Assembly (NCBI GenBank): GCA_002503205.1
Contig: DARE01000061.1
Span: forward strand, 1-11,051
DNA from: Thermoplasmatales archaeon UBA447
GTDB lineage: Archaea; Thermoplasmatota; Thermoplasmata; Thermoplasmatales; Thermoplasmataceae
Direction: 5' to 3'
DNA: 11,051 nucleotides
This document shows, in pieces, positions 1-7,544 of the stretch. The notes under the pieces were generated by a model. That model was not told the origin of the DNA, did not search any database, and worked only from the letters and a program-made list of their open reading frames with translations. Both the position numbers and the translations under genes were made by a program. How positions within the stretch are numbered: position 1 is the first letter of the stretch; every line of letters begins with the position of its first letter.

Positions 1-1
1 T

Positions 2-28
2 ACTGGAAGGGTAAGGGTAAAGATATGA
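2..28 (+). CDS. hsdS: Probable 3' end of hsdS, type I restriction specificity subunit (partial)
   Basis: Frame 2 of the first 28 bases reads TGRVRVKI and then stops at TGA, which overlaps the hsdR start in an ATGA arrangement. A short basic ending of the form tGrvRv is common at the C-terminus of HsdS subunits, and hsdM-hsdS-hsdR is a usual gene order. Both points suggest the specificity subunit that picks the DNA target of the complex. Only eight codons are visible, so the call rests on the ending and the neighbour. Frame 3 stops at position 14 and is a weaker alternative. Confidence 0.5.
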   Translation, partial: TGRVRVKI

Positions 29-3003
29 TGTTCAGTGAGGACTCTAGCGAGAGCTGGATTTTAAGAAAGTTTCAGGAAATGGGCTGGACTTATGTCTCAC
101 CGGAGGATATAGATAACGAGAGCAAAGATTATTTCATTCGTGACATTCTACTGAGCAGTCTAAGAAATATAAATGCAGGAAATGAGATACTTATTGATAA
201 TGCGATTTCCAAACTAGGGGAACTCACACCATCAAAAGAGGGAAACGCTAAATTCCTTGACTACTTCAAGCATGGCATAGATGTTGTGGATGAAAACAGA
301 CATATCCATACAATAAAACTTGTCGATGTCACAGATGTGAATAAAAACAGCCTCATAGTAACAAACCAGTTCATTGTCCATGGTAGAGCCAACAAACGTC
401 CGGATATACTGCTATTTGTAAACGGGATTCCCATTGTTATAGTGGAAAACAAGAACCCTTACAATATGGGTAATCTGGAAATGGCTTACAATCAGATAAA
501 AGGATACGAAAAGAGCATCCTCGGATTATTCACATTTCTTCAGTTAGGTATGATAAACAATGGAGTAAAAGGTGAGATCTTTCCTCTGTTCTTTAACGAG
601 AAGGGTGACGATCTCAGAGCCAAGTGGAAGTCTACATATCCTTTGGGTATAGATTCGGAAAATGAGGTGGAGATTCTTCTGTACGGAGTATTTCACCCTG
701 ATAATTTTTTGAACATACTGGGTAACTATGTTCACATCCGAAAGAAGGGTGACAGGAACGAAAAAATTATAGCCAGGTATATGCAGTTTAGAGCTACAGA
801 AAAAATAATCAAGAGAATAATGGACGGTTTAAACGCGCCGCCTGGCAAAGCTGTCAAAACTGGTCTTATATGGCACTGGCAGGGCTCTGGAAAGACCCTC
901 ATAATGGGATATACGGCATACCAGGTTAGGCAGAGGTTGCCACAAAGCACCGTTTTGGTAGTGGTGGATAGGCGAGACCTAGATAATCAAGCTCTTGCAA
1001 GCTTCACTGGAATTCAGGGACTGGAACTGACCGAAAGCATTGATAGCATTTCAAGGTTGGCTGAAATTATCGATTACAATGATGGAAAAGGAAAACCCGG
1101 AATTTTCATAGTGACTGTTCAGAAGTTCAGCCCAGACAGTATTAAATCCATCGCAGGAGGGAGATCCCTAAACAGGGAAGACATAGTATGTTTGGTTGAT
1201 GAAAGCCACAGAACTCAGTATGGCCTCATGGCTGCTACTTTCAGGAACGCTTTTCCAAATGCATTTGTCTTTGGATTCACTGGAACTCCGGTCAGAAAAA
1301 ATACAGGTGGAAAGATAAGAAACACATTTGCAGAGTTTTGTCCACCTGGTGAGGTGTACCTTGACAGATATTCCATGAAAGACGCACAGGATGACGGCTT
1401 CACCGTGCCGATCGCATATGAGTATAACGGCGCTGTTCCTATTGTTAAGGACATGATACTGAAGGAGGCATTAGAACATGATGAGGAGACTGAAGGTCTC
1501 ACAGATGCTGAACAAGAGACACTGAACAGAAAGATAAGCGTAATAAAGGAGGCATTCAAAACAGAATCAAATGTTGAAACAATTGCTGAGGATGTTGCAA
1601 GGCATTTCAGAAATGAGGTTGAAAACAGCGGATTGAAAGCCATGCTTGTTGCGGTGGACAGAGAAGCCTGTGTTTTATATAAGCGGAAACTTGACCGCTT
1701 ATTACCCCCAGAATCATCTGAAATCATCATGACATTCAGCTACAATGAGACTTCCAGCATCATTTCAGATTACAGAGAAGAGCTTGAAAAGAGAACAGGA
1801 AAGGAAGTGAAGAAAGCCTGCAAGGAATTCACTGAGCACTTTGATTACTCGGAGAATCCAAAGATACTCATTGTAACAGATATGCTTCTTACTGGCTTTG
1901 ATTCGCCGAAACTGTGGGTAATGTATCTTGCAAAGCCACTTTTTGAGGAAAGGCTGCTTCAGGCAATAGGGAGAACTGACAGACCTTTCATGACCAAAGA
2001 TTATGGTTACATCGTTGATTATGTTTATCTTCTGGATACCCTCAATAAAACTCTTAAGAAATATGAAGGGCTCTCATCCGACCAGGGTGTCAAAGGCATT
2101 GTGATATCCAGGGAGGAAACTGAGAAGGAATTTTTGGAATTGCTAAATCAGACATATGCGCTCTTTGGTAACTTTGACTTTTATGATGGCAGCCACGAAA
2201 ATCTGGACAGGTTGATTAAACTGCTATCCGATTCAGAACTGTCAGAAAGATTTGAAAAGAATTTCAGGAAACTGACAGCAATCATGAATCTCCCACGAGC
2301 AAAAATCTACCTAATGGCACATAGAGAGAGGTACAAAACATTAGCAAAAGCCTACGGTGTTTATATGAATAATCTAAAGCTTGGTAATATCAATGAGCAG
2401 AAAGTTGCTGAGGCCTATGAAAGGGTGAAGAAGATAATTAGTGAGAATTTCTTCCTGGATGTTGAGAACAGGGGAGGCTTCACTATAGACAGAAGTTATC
2501 TGGACAACCTTGGAAAAACCAAGGACTACGCTTCAGCACTAAGAGCTCTTAACCAATGGCATCTAGAAATTTCAAACAGGAGATTCAGATATCCAGACCT
2601 ACTTGAGAGAATTGTCAGTGCCTATCAGAAACTTATGACAGCCAAGGAGGTTAACGAGGGCATTCTCAGAGAAATAAAAGCCATAAAAGAAAATGTTGAC
2701 GCCATTGATGCTGCAAGTGCCAGAGATGGTGAAACAATGGCCGCATTTAAAGAAGCTATTAGCTCTGTTCTAAAGAATGTTGATACTAACACTTTAGATG
2801 AGATAACTTCGGATTTAGCTTCAAGGAAGGGCATAATTCTAATTCTTAAGAATCAGAATTATATTGGAAAGTCCGACCGGAAGAGCATTAAAAGGTCAAT
2901 AAGGTATTCAGTTATCAAAGTGCTAAAACCAGATAACGTTCAGGAAGAGAATTCCATTGCTGAAGGTTTGTATCAGAAATTGAGGGATACATTTGGTTTC
3001 TGA
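25..3003 (+). CDS. hsdR: Type I restriction enzyme R subunit (HsdR), endonuclease and DNA translocase
   Basis: This is the motor and nuclease subunit of a type I restriction-modification complex. It pumps DNA with ATP and cuts at a distance from the target chosen by HsdS. The 992-residue length is normal for the family. The N-terminal nuclease motif is visible as P126-D127, E141 and K143 (RPDILLF...VENK). The SF2 helicase motifs follow in order: Walker A WQGSGKT with K290, DESHR at 392-396, GFTGTP at 417-422, TGFDSPK before residue 640, and motif VI QAIGRTDR at 646-653. The rest is a helical C-terminal region ending in LRDTFGF, as is typical for HsdR. All key residues are present, so the enzyme looks intact. 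ATG 25 is chosen because it forms an ATGA overlap with the upstream frame; ATG 28 is also possible. The stop overlaps the next gene, suggesting co-translation. Confidence 0.95.
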   Translation: MMFSEDSSESWILRKFQEMGWTYVSPEDIDNESKDYFIRDILLSSLRNINAGNEILIDNAISKLGELTPSKEGNAKFLDYFKHGIDVVDENRHIHTIKLVDVTDVNKNSLIVTNQFIVHGRANKRPDILLFVNGIPIVIVENKNPYNMGNLEMAYNQIKGYEKSILGLFTFLQLGMINNGVKGEIFPLFFNEKGDDLRAKWKSTYPLGIDSENEVEILLYGVFHPDNFLNILGNYVHIRKKGDRNEKIIARYMQFRATEKIIKRIMDGLNAPPGKAVKTGLIWHWQGSGKTLIMGYTAYQVRQRLPQSTVLVVVDRRDLDNQALASFTGIQGLELTESIDSISRLAEIIDYNDGKGKPGIFIVTVQKFSPDSIKSIAGGRSLNREDIVCLVDESHRTQYGLMAATFRNAFPNAFVFGFTGTPVRKNTGGKIRNTFAEFCPPGEVYLDRYSMKDAQDDGFTVPIAYEYNGAVPIVKDMILKEALEHDEETEGLTDAEQETLNRKISVIKEAFKTESNVETIAEDVARHFRNEVENSGLKAMLVAVDREACVLYKRKLDRLLPPESSEIIMTFSYNETSSIISDYREELEKRTGKEVKKACKEFTEHFDYSENPKILIVTDMLLTGFDSPKLWVMYLAKPLFEERLLQAIGRTDRPFMTKDYGYIVDYVYLLDTLNKTLKKYEGLSSDQGVKGIVISREETEKEFLELLNQTYALFGNFDFYDGSHENLDRLIKLLSDSELSERFEKNFRKLTAIMNLPRAKIYLMAHRERYKTLAKAYGVYMNNLKLGNINEQKVAEAYERVKKIISENFFLDVENRGGFTIDRSYLDNLGKTKDYASALRALNQWHLEISNRRFRYPDLLERIVSAYQKLMTAKEVNEGILREIKAIKENVDAIDAASARDGETMAAFKEAISSVLKNVDTNTLDEITSDLASRKGIILILKNQNYIGKSDRKSIKRSIRYSVIKVLKPDNVQEENSIAEGLYQKLRDTFGF

Positions 3004-3430
3004 TGTTGTTATCTTTGGAAATAAGGTGAAAGTTGTTCGATGTAACAGGAGTAGGCCAGCCCAAATCAAGGATACTCTTTGTGTACCTCTGTCATTCTCC
3101 GACAATGAGCTCAGGCAATATTTAGGGAGGAGGCTAATGAGGATCCTTAAGGGTGAATACCATAAGCTTTCCAAAGAAAAAGGATTCTTTATCATTGGAG
3201 AAATTAGTTTTGAACTTGTCGATAGATTCCGGGACAAAACCATGCTGGCTGCTCTTAAAGGTTCAACAATTTTTGTCCGGGAAGATATTATCAAATTGAG
3301 CAGAGTTGACATAAGAGAAATAGTTGTACATGAGGTTGCACATCTGTTTTCAAAGGCACATGGTGAGAGATTTAAGATGGCAGTTCAATTTATAGGAGGT
3401 AATCAAAGGAGGCTACCAATACAGTTATAA
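2993..3430 (+). CDS. YgjP/M48-like zinc metallopeptidase linked to the type I restriction operon
   Basis: This 145-residue protein carries HEVAHLFSKAHGERF near its C-terminus. H113, E114 and H117 form the HExxH zinc site and H123 is a likely third ligand (HExxHx5H). That spacing fits the YgjP-like (DUF45/WLM) metallopeptidases, which are often encoded directly after hsdR. No signal peptide or membrane segment is seen, so it should be cytoplasmic; its substrate is unknown. The frame opens at TTG 2993, eleven bases before the end of hsdR, and GTG 3026 is an alternative start. The N-terminal half has no motif I recognise. The overlap suggests translation coupled to hsdR. Zinc protease chemistry is inferred from the motif alone. 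Confidence 0.75.
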   Translation: MVSDVVIFGNKVKVVRCNRSRPAQIKDTLCVPLSFSDNELRQYLGRRLMRILKGEYHKLSKEKGFFIIGEISFELVDRFRDKTMLAALKGSTIFVREDIIKLSRVDIREIVVHEVAHLFSKAHGERFKMAVQFIGGNQRRLPIQL

Positions 3431-3498
3431 AGCTTTCATACTCTAGTGAATATTTGAAATGTTTGTAGCCACGCTTGTTGGTAGAACATACTGCTCAC

Positions 3499-3533
3499 CA
3501 TATAGGGGATAATCAATCCTATACCCTGATATG
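3499..3533. repeat. Inverted repeat between convergent genes
   Basis: CATATAGGG at 3499-3507 pairs with CCCTGATATG at 3524-3533, with a small bulge. Within it, TATAGG at 3501-3506 pairs with CCTATA at 3518-3523, giving an alternative, shorter hairpin. It lies in the 125-base gap between the metallopeptidase gene and the end of the leftward replication operon, so it could be a bidirectional terminator or a protein site. No T-tract follows, so its role is uncertain. I see nothing else in the gap. Confidence 0.3.
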
Positions 3534-3555
3534 AAATCGGCTATTCGGTAAGTGA

Positions 3556-3759
3556 TTATTTTGTTTTCGGGGTGTACCTAACCTGAAAGTATGTGAATCC
3601 TTCCTTGAGCAACCACGTAGATGATTCTATAGCAAGAGCAAAGCCGTCAAACTTTCTGAAATAGTGTCTTTTATCACGGACTGCTATGCAGAAAGGTTTT
3701 TGCAATTTGCCAACCACATCTCCATTCCTGTACAGATAAGAACCACGTCGTTCAAGCAT
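3556..3759 (-). CDS. Small conserved-looking hypothetical protein of the replication operon
   Basis: This 67-residue protein is not recognised. It starts at ATG 3759 and overlaps the end of the upstream primase C-terminal frame by eight bases, so it is probably translated by coupling in the same leftward transcript. It is mostly beta-strand in character and is rich in aromatic and basic residues, with a dense stretch HYFRKFDGFALAIESSTWLL in the middle and a basic tail (RYTPKTK). There are no cysteine pairs, membrane segments or catalytic motifs. A small DNA- or protein-binding role beside the replication protein is possible but unsupported. The regular composition and the overlap argue that it is real. 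Confidence 0.5.
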   Translation of the reverse strand: MLERRGSYLYRNGDVVGKLQKPFCIAVRDKRHYFRKFDGFALAIESSTWLLKEGFTYFQVRYTPKTK

Positions 3760-4114
3760 CTATTTCATCTCTCTCCGGGAATTCTAGACACCTGCCGTTG
3801 AGAGTTACAAGACCTTCGGAAATCCACTTATCTATCATTTCGCCTGCTTGTTTCACTGAAATTTCGAACTCTGATGACATCCATCTTTCTATATTGTCTC
3901 TCTCCCTGGGGGCATTCTCTAAACTTGCGAAGACAGCACTTACTCTTTCATAAACCTCTAAATATTCGAATTCTGGACTTCTAACATCATTTGATTCTAT
4001 ATCGCCCAAGGTGGGCCATTCGTTTACAGGTAAAATTTTAAGACCGCGCCTAAACCTTTGCTTTTGGTAATTTTTCTGTCTTGTGGCTATCTGAGTCCTG
4101 CTGACTTTGGAGAA
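3752..4114 (-). pseudogene. Detached C-terminal winged-helix region of the PrimPol-helicase, after an in-frame stop
   Basis: The frame of the upstream primase-helicase stays open for 120 codons after its TAA stop at 4117-4115. The first 35 codons (FSKVSRTQIATRQ ... KQRFRRGLKIL) are basic and resemble the linker and winged-helix end of D5-like helicases. The following part (DNIERWMSSEFEISVKQAGE and so on) looks like a small winged helix. A TTG at 4009 could restart translation to give an 85-residue protein, but the coding-like stretch before that TTG would then be unexplained. The simplest reading is one 842-residue ancestral protein broken by one nonsense change. A sequencing error at the TAA, or a functional split into two polypeptides, would look the same here. 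Confidence 0.65.
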
Positions 4115-6283
4115 TTACTGGTCAAATACGTCTTCATCCACAATCTTAGATTGATACTTTTCTGAGAATATGTTGAATGCAGTGTAGAATTCATGGGCAA
4201 GAACTTCTTCGTTACCTTCCTTGCGTATACATCTATTGAAAAATGCCCTCACAGGATTGGAGGAAACAGCCCAAATATCCATTGCTTCTGCTGTAGGTGT
4301 GCTGTATGTGAATTCCATTCCGTTTTTGTAAATCCTTTTGGCCCCCTCAATCATCCAGTTCAAAATGCCAGAAGCCTCCGCTTTCAACTTTTCCAGTAGA
4401 TTACGATCCAAATGCGGTGGCTTATGGAATACCACAACATCGAATCGGTTAAAGAATGCCTCATCATCGTCAGGGGCGGGTGGAAGTGAATTTGCCGAGA
4501 ACAATAGCTTTGCCCTTAACTGTGCATCGAACGCTTGCTTATACTTGAATTCTATGCTTACAACGTCTCGCCCAACGATTGCCTTGAAGGTACTAATATC
4601 TGATAGTGAATTAGAAGGCATGTCGGGTGATATATTTGGAAATTTCCCATACAACTTTGAGGCTGCAAATCTGTTGTCAATTTGCGATAATTGATAAAGA
4701 GTCACTGCTGATACGTTAGTTAACCCAAGAACCTCCTTCAAGGCTAATAAGAATGTTGACTTACCACTGTCCGTTGGTCCCAAAAGCAACAAACTTTTTT
4801 TAATGGGGTATCCGGGAATAAGGAGGTATCCAGCCCACTCCTGAAGCCTCAACAAGTCTTCCCGGTTCGATACCTCACACAAAAATTTGTCAAAGGTAGT
4901 GTGGTCAGCATTTTCAACGTATTTGACAGGAAGATGAAGCGTTACGAATATTTCTTGAGTGAAATCAATGACGCTAAACTTATCAGTGTCAAGAAGCTTG
5001 TTGTCAAGGGCAATATACCTTTCCTGCCGTTCCTTAATGAAAGAATTGTCCATAATTTTGCTCAAGACCTCGTTTTTCTCACTGTTGGATATGTGATTCG
5101 ATGTAAGATACTCCAGTTTCTTTCTCAATTCAAGGTTTGTTGGTTCCCACTCAAAATACCGTCCGTTGTAAATATACAATAGATCCGTTGGTTTTCCAAA
5201 AGCAACTTCCCTTGTTGTATGGTAATTGTGTTTCAAATATTGCATCAGCAAGTTCGGCAGATTTCTTTTTGCAAGTTCATAGGTCTCATCCAAACCTTGA
5301 GGTACATACTCATAGAGAACAGTTAACGCCCTTCTTACTTTTTCCTCACCAACTTCCCAGATCTTGAAATCAGGTTTTCCTAGGTCTTCAAATGTTGGGA
5401 TTTCTGTCCCACCATCACCTGCACTTCTTGGATTGTAATAATGTTCAATCATATAATCCAGCGCTACGTCTTCATATGGAGGAGTACATCGTATGTTGGC
5501 AAATTCTCTCATTTTTCGTGCAAATTCGTCTTTCTCAACTCCCTGCCTGTTCAGATAGACACAATATGCAACACAGGCTTTGTTTCTCTCGCCCTCATTA
5601 AATATACCTCCGCTGCTAATTCTTCTAAGAATTGGGGTTATCCAGTTTGCTCGCTCTATCAAAAGTGCCTCGAGCCATGATTGTGCTTTTGCAATGGGTA
5701 AGTCAAAAGTTCTGTAATTCCCCTTGTCATTTTCGGACCCACCCCCGACGAGAATGTTCCCGTCACTTCTTATGTCTATTCCGGTCCCAATAGCATCAGA
5801 TGCACCAGTTATAACAGAGGAATCATTGACTATCAGAATAATGTGCAATCCTCCAGAAGGCGTGGCCTGGATCAGAGAATTTATCTGGTCACTGTTATGT
5901 TGTCTCAAGATTCTCTGCCATTCTTTCCAGCCATCCTTACCATTCTTTACATCTATGTCGACTCCGATGACTCCATTTCCCATGGCCAGACCAATATTAG
6001 CCTGAGGATTTGCTGTCCACATCCTCTTAATTTTTTCTGGATCTGTTGTTGCTTCTTCCTGCCAGTTTTTGTGTAAAGGATGTTTGCCGGGACTTTTGCA
6101 CTTTTGCGCATTCCGACAAGTGCAGACTCCATTCTTAACAGTGTGAAGTGGAAATACCGGTATGCCTTTATTAGCAAAAAACAAAGCTGCATCCACTCTC
6201 TTATGAAATAACCTTTCAAAAGGTTTAAGACGCTCAAGGTATTCTATAATTGAGTTCGGCGTGGGCGAAACTGTCGAACTCAT
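4115..6283 (-). CDS. PrimPol domain plus SF3 (D5-like) helicase, replication protein of the element, truncated by a stop
   Basis: This protein primes and unwinds DNA for replication of a plasmid or virus. An N-terminal PrimPol (Prim-Pol, AEP) domain covers about residues 30-215. It has an embedded cysteine/histidine cluster (C54, C56, C62, H68 in CTCRNAQKC...GKHP), the catalytic VDID acids D109 and D111, SGGLH with H147, and GIDIRSDG around D170. After a linker and a D5_N-like region comes the SF3 ATPase: Walker A GPTDSGKS at 502-509 with K508, the sensor FSAN with N598, and NRFDVVVF at 612-619. All are intact. It starts at ATG 6283, four bases into the AbrB-like gene (ATGA overlap). The 722-residue product ends abruptly in DEDVFDQ, and the frame continues after the stop, so the C-terminal winged helix is probably lost. 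This architecture is typical of archaeal integrative plasmids and proviruses. Confidence 0.9.
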   Translation of the reverse strand: MSSTVSPTPNSIIEYLERLKPFERLFHKRVDAALFFANKGIPVFPLHTVKNGVCTCRNAQKCKSPGKHPLHKNWQEEATTDPEKIKRMWTANPQANIGLAMGNGVIGVDIDVKNGKDGWKEWQRILRQHNSDQINSLIQATPSGGLHIILIVNDSSVITGASDAIGTGIDIRSDGNILVGGGSENDKGNYRTFDLPIAKAQSWLEALLIERANWITPILRRISSGGIFNEGERNKACVAYCVYLNRQGVEKDEFARKMREFANIRCTPPYEDVALDYMIEHYYNPRSAGDGGTEIPTFEDLGKPDFKIWEVGEEKVRRALTVLYEYVPQGLDETYELAKRNLPNLLMQYLKHNYHTTREVAFGKPTDLLYIYNGRYFEWEPTNLELRKKLEYLTSNHISNSEKNEVLSKIMDNSFIKERQERYIALDNKLLDTDKFSVIDFTQEIFVTLHLPVKYVENADHTTFDKFLCEVSNREDLLRLQEWAGYLLIPGYPIKKSLLLLGPTDSGKSTFLLALKEVLGLTNVSAVTLYQLSQIDNRFAASKLYGKFPNISPDMPSNSLSDISTFKAIVGRDVVSIEFKYKQAFDAQLRAKLLFSANSLPPAPDDDEAFFNRFDVVVFHKPPHLDRNLLEKLKAEASGILNWMIEGAKRIYKNGMEFTYSTPTAEAMDIWAVSSNPVRAFFNRCIRKEGNEEVLAHEFYTAFNIFSEKYQSKIVDEDVFDQ

Positions 6284-6450
6284 TTTTGCTTCACCTCTGG
6301 CTTTACTATGAGTTTGTTACCTCTCATTTCCAAAACGATTCTCTCACCCGCACTTATGTCTGCGTTTTTAACCCATATAGAGGGAAGCATCAAACACAAG
6401 CCATCTCCTTTCTTGCCGACTTTTCTTGTGCCAAATTTTATGTTTACCAT
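6280..6450 (-). CDS. AbrB/SpoVT-like DNA-binding protein, first gene of the replication operon
   Basis: This 56-residue protein begins MVNIKFGTRKVGKKG and continues through LCLMLPSIWVKNADISAGE, RIVLEMRGNKLIVKPEVK. The pattern of a strand, a short 'lP..w....gi..Gd.v' turn and a final 'g..liikP' strand is that of the swapped-hairpin AbrB/SpoVT-AbrB DNA-binding domain, and the length fits a single domain. It should bind DNA as a dimer and repress transcription, most simply at the repeat-rich region just upstream. Its stop overlaps the start of the primase-helicase gene by four bases (ATGA), so the two are probably translated together. The start at ATG 6450 is the only suitable one before the domain. 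Family assignment is by pattern; the operator is an inference. Confidence 0.8.
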   Translation of the reverse strand: MVNIKFGTRKVGKKGDGLCLMLPSIWVKNADISAGERIVLEMRGNKLIVKPEVKQK

Positions 6451-6483
6451 ATAGAGAACACATGCAACTTGTCTATATCTGTT

Positions 6484-6494
6484 TTATTAATATT
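6484..6494 (-). promoter_or_regulatory. Possible TATA box for the leftward AbrB-primase operon
   Basis: On the minus strand an AATATTAATAA stretch lies about 35-45 bases upstream of the AbrB-like start codon. An archaeal promoter here would start transcription near 6462, leaving a short leader. It sits beside the TGATACTAA repeats, so a protein bound there could control it. The region is AT-rich throughout, so the exact box is uncertain. Confidence 0.35.
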
Positions 6495-6498
6495 TTTT

Positions 6499-6581
6499 TG
6501 ATACGTATATGATACTAATTATGATACTAAAAAATTACCTAAAATTGATATACTGATACTAATTATCTGTAATGATACTAA
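6499..6581. repeat. Iteron-like cluster of TGATACTAA repeats between divergent genes
   Basis: Four exact copies of TGATACTAA occur in the same orientation at 6510-6518, 6522-6530, 6554-6562 and 6573-6581. Degenerate copies are at 6499 (TGATACGTA, part of the palindrome ATACGTAT) and 6546 (TGATATAC). The last copy abuts the ATG of the rightward HTH gene. The cluster lies in a very AT-rich gap between the leftward AbrB/PrimPol-helicase operon and that gene. Direct repeats beside a replication protein gene are the classic layout of an iteron origin. They could equally be operators for the AbrB-like or HTH protein, or serve both roles. Confidence 0.65.
6545..6554 (+). promoter_or_regulatory. Possible TATA box for the HTH gene, inside the repeat cluster
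   Basis: TTGATATACT is centred about 30 bases before the ATG at 6582. That spacing would give a leaderless or nearly leaderless transcript, and no ribosome binding site is seen before the ATG. Repeat copies flank the box, which would suit autoregulation. Confidence 0.35.
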
Positions 6582-7544
6582 ATGACTACTCTTGATGAGA
6601 CTGACCTCAACCAAAGAGAAAAGTTGGTACTTGAGAAGTACTCTGAAAAACCATGGAGACCTGAAGAACTATCAAAAGCGCTTGCAAAAACGATGTCACG
6701 CCCAACATTCTACAGGGCTCATCGCTTGCTTTCTGACCACTATGGCGAAGCAGATAAGCCTAGCAGACGTCTTAAGTTCCCCCTCTTATATGTTATCTCA
6801 GATGAGGAGAAACGTCAGTATGGACTTATTGATGTCAATGGTGACCTTCTCAAAGGAAAGTATTACTTCTATAAAGATGAGCACAAAGCACAGAAATGGA
6901 ATATGATTATGCGGAAGGTAAAGGATTACAGAGGTGATAAATCTCCTTTTTATCTCTTGGCACTCATGCAGAGAGAATTTAGTGGTTATCCTTTTATCAC
7001 AGCCCCAGAGGTAAGTAAGGTTGTAGAACTCGTTACAGTTGCACCCAAAGATGATGTTTATAATTTAAGGCATGAGATGTTCAAGTTTTTAGAACCCCAA
7101 ATTGAGCGTTTGAAAAACACTTTGACAAAAGAAGATTCGAAGATCCTTGCAGGTTCAATCCGTAAAATTTTTGATTCATCAGTAGAGGAGCTTTTGGGCC
7201 CTGGAGAGGCAAATGTGGATGAGCATCAGAAGAAAGCTTTCGACATCTTATGTTGCGTTTATAGTAAAGATGAAGCGATGGACGCCATAGATGCTCTCTT
7301 TAGCCACCGTGCTCAAGAGGGAAAGGAAGAGGTCAAAAATCAACTTATTTCAGACTTGATTGAAACATATTCCAAACACTACGAAATAACTGATATCGTA
7401 TCATATCTCAGAGATAAAATCTCATACTTGGATGAGCAAGAAATAGAACTTTCGCTTGAGGACTCAAGAAAGGTAATCAGAGTCACATCACTTAGAAGTT
7501 ATTTGGATAAGATCCTGAAGATGATTACCACCAGGAAGACGTAA
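6582..7544 (+). CDS. Helix-turn-helix protein of unknown function, divergent from the replication operon
   Basis: This 320-residue protein is not recognised as a known family. Residues about 25-50 (RPEELSKALAKTMSRPTFYR...) look like a winged or simple helix-turn-helix, so DNA binding is likely. The middle part (residues 65-110) is strand-rich and full of aromatic and lysine residues. The C-terminal 180 residues are helical, charged and free of membrane segments or catalytic motifs. The gene starts directly at the last TGATACTAA repeat, with no ribosome binding site, suggesting a leaderless transcript. Its position opposite a PrimPol-helicase and beside iteron-like repeats makes a replication initiator, copy-number regulator or partition protein the most sensible guesses. 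These roles are inferences from context only. Confidence 0.75.
   Translation: MTTLDETDLNQREKLVLEKYSEKPWRPEELSKALAKTMSRPTFYRAHRLLSDHYGEADKPSRRLKFPLLYVISDEEKRQYGLIDVNGDLLKGKYYFYKDEHKAQKWNMIMRKVKDYRGDKSPFYLLALMQREFSGYPFITAPEVSKVVELVTVAPKDDVYNLRHEMFKFLEPQIERLKNTLTKEDSKILAGSIRKIFDSSVEELLGPGEANVDEHQKKAFDILCCVYSKDEAMDAIDALFSHRAQEGKEEVKNQLISDLIETYSKHYEITDIVSYLRDKISYLDEQEIELSLEDSRKVIRVTSLRSYLDKILKMITTRKT

Noticed and set aside
1215..1730. 171-codon open frame on the minus strand inside hsdR
   Set aside because: It lies wholly opposite the conserved helicase region of hsdR, is serine-rich with no domain pattern, and has no upstream signals. It is a shadow frame.
4338..4694. 118-codon plus-strand frame opposite the helicase domain
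   Set aside because: It mirrors the conserved SF3 region, and its composition is that expected from the complementary strand. No promoter or ribosome binding site is seen.
6499..6581. CRISPR array
   Set aside because: The repeats are only nine bases long with uneven gaps of 3-23 bases, there are no spacers of uniform length, and no cas genes are present.
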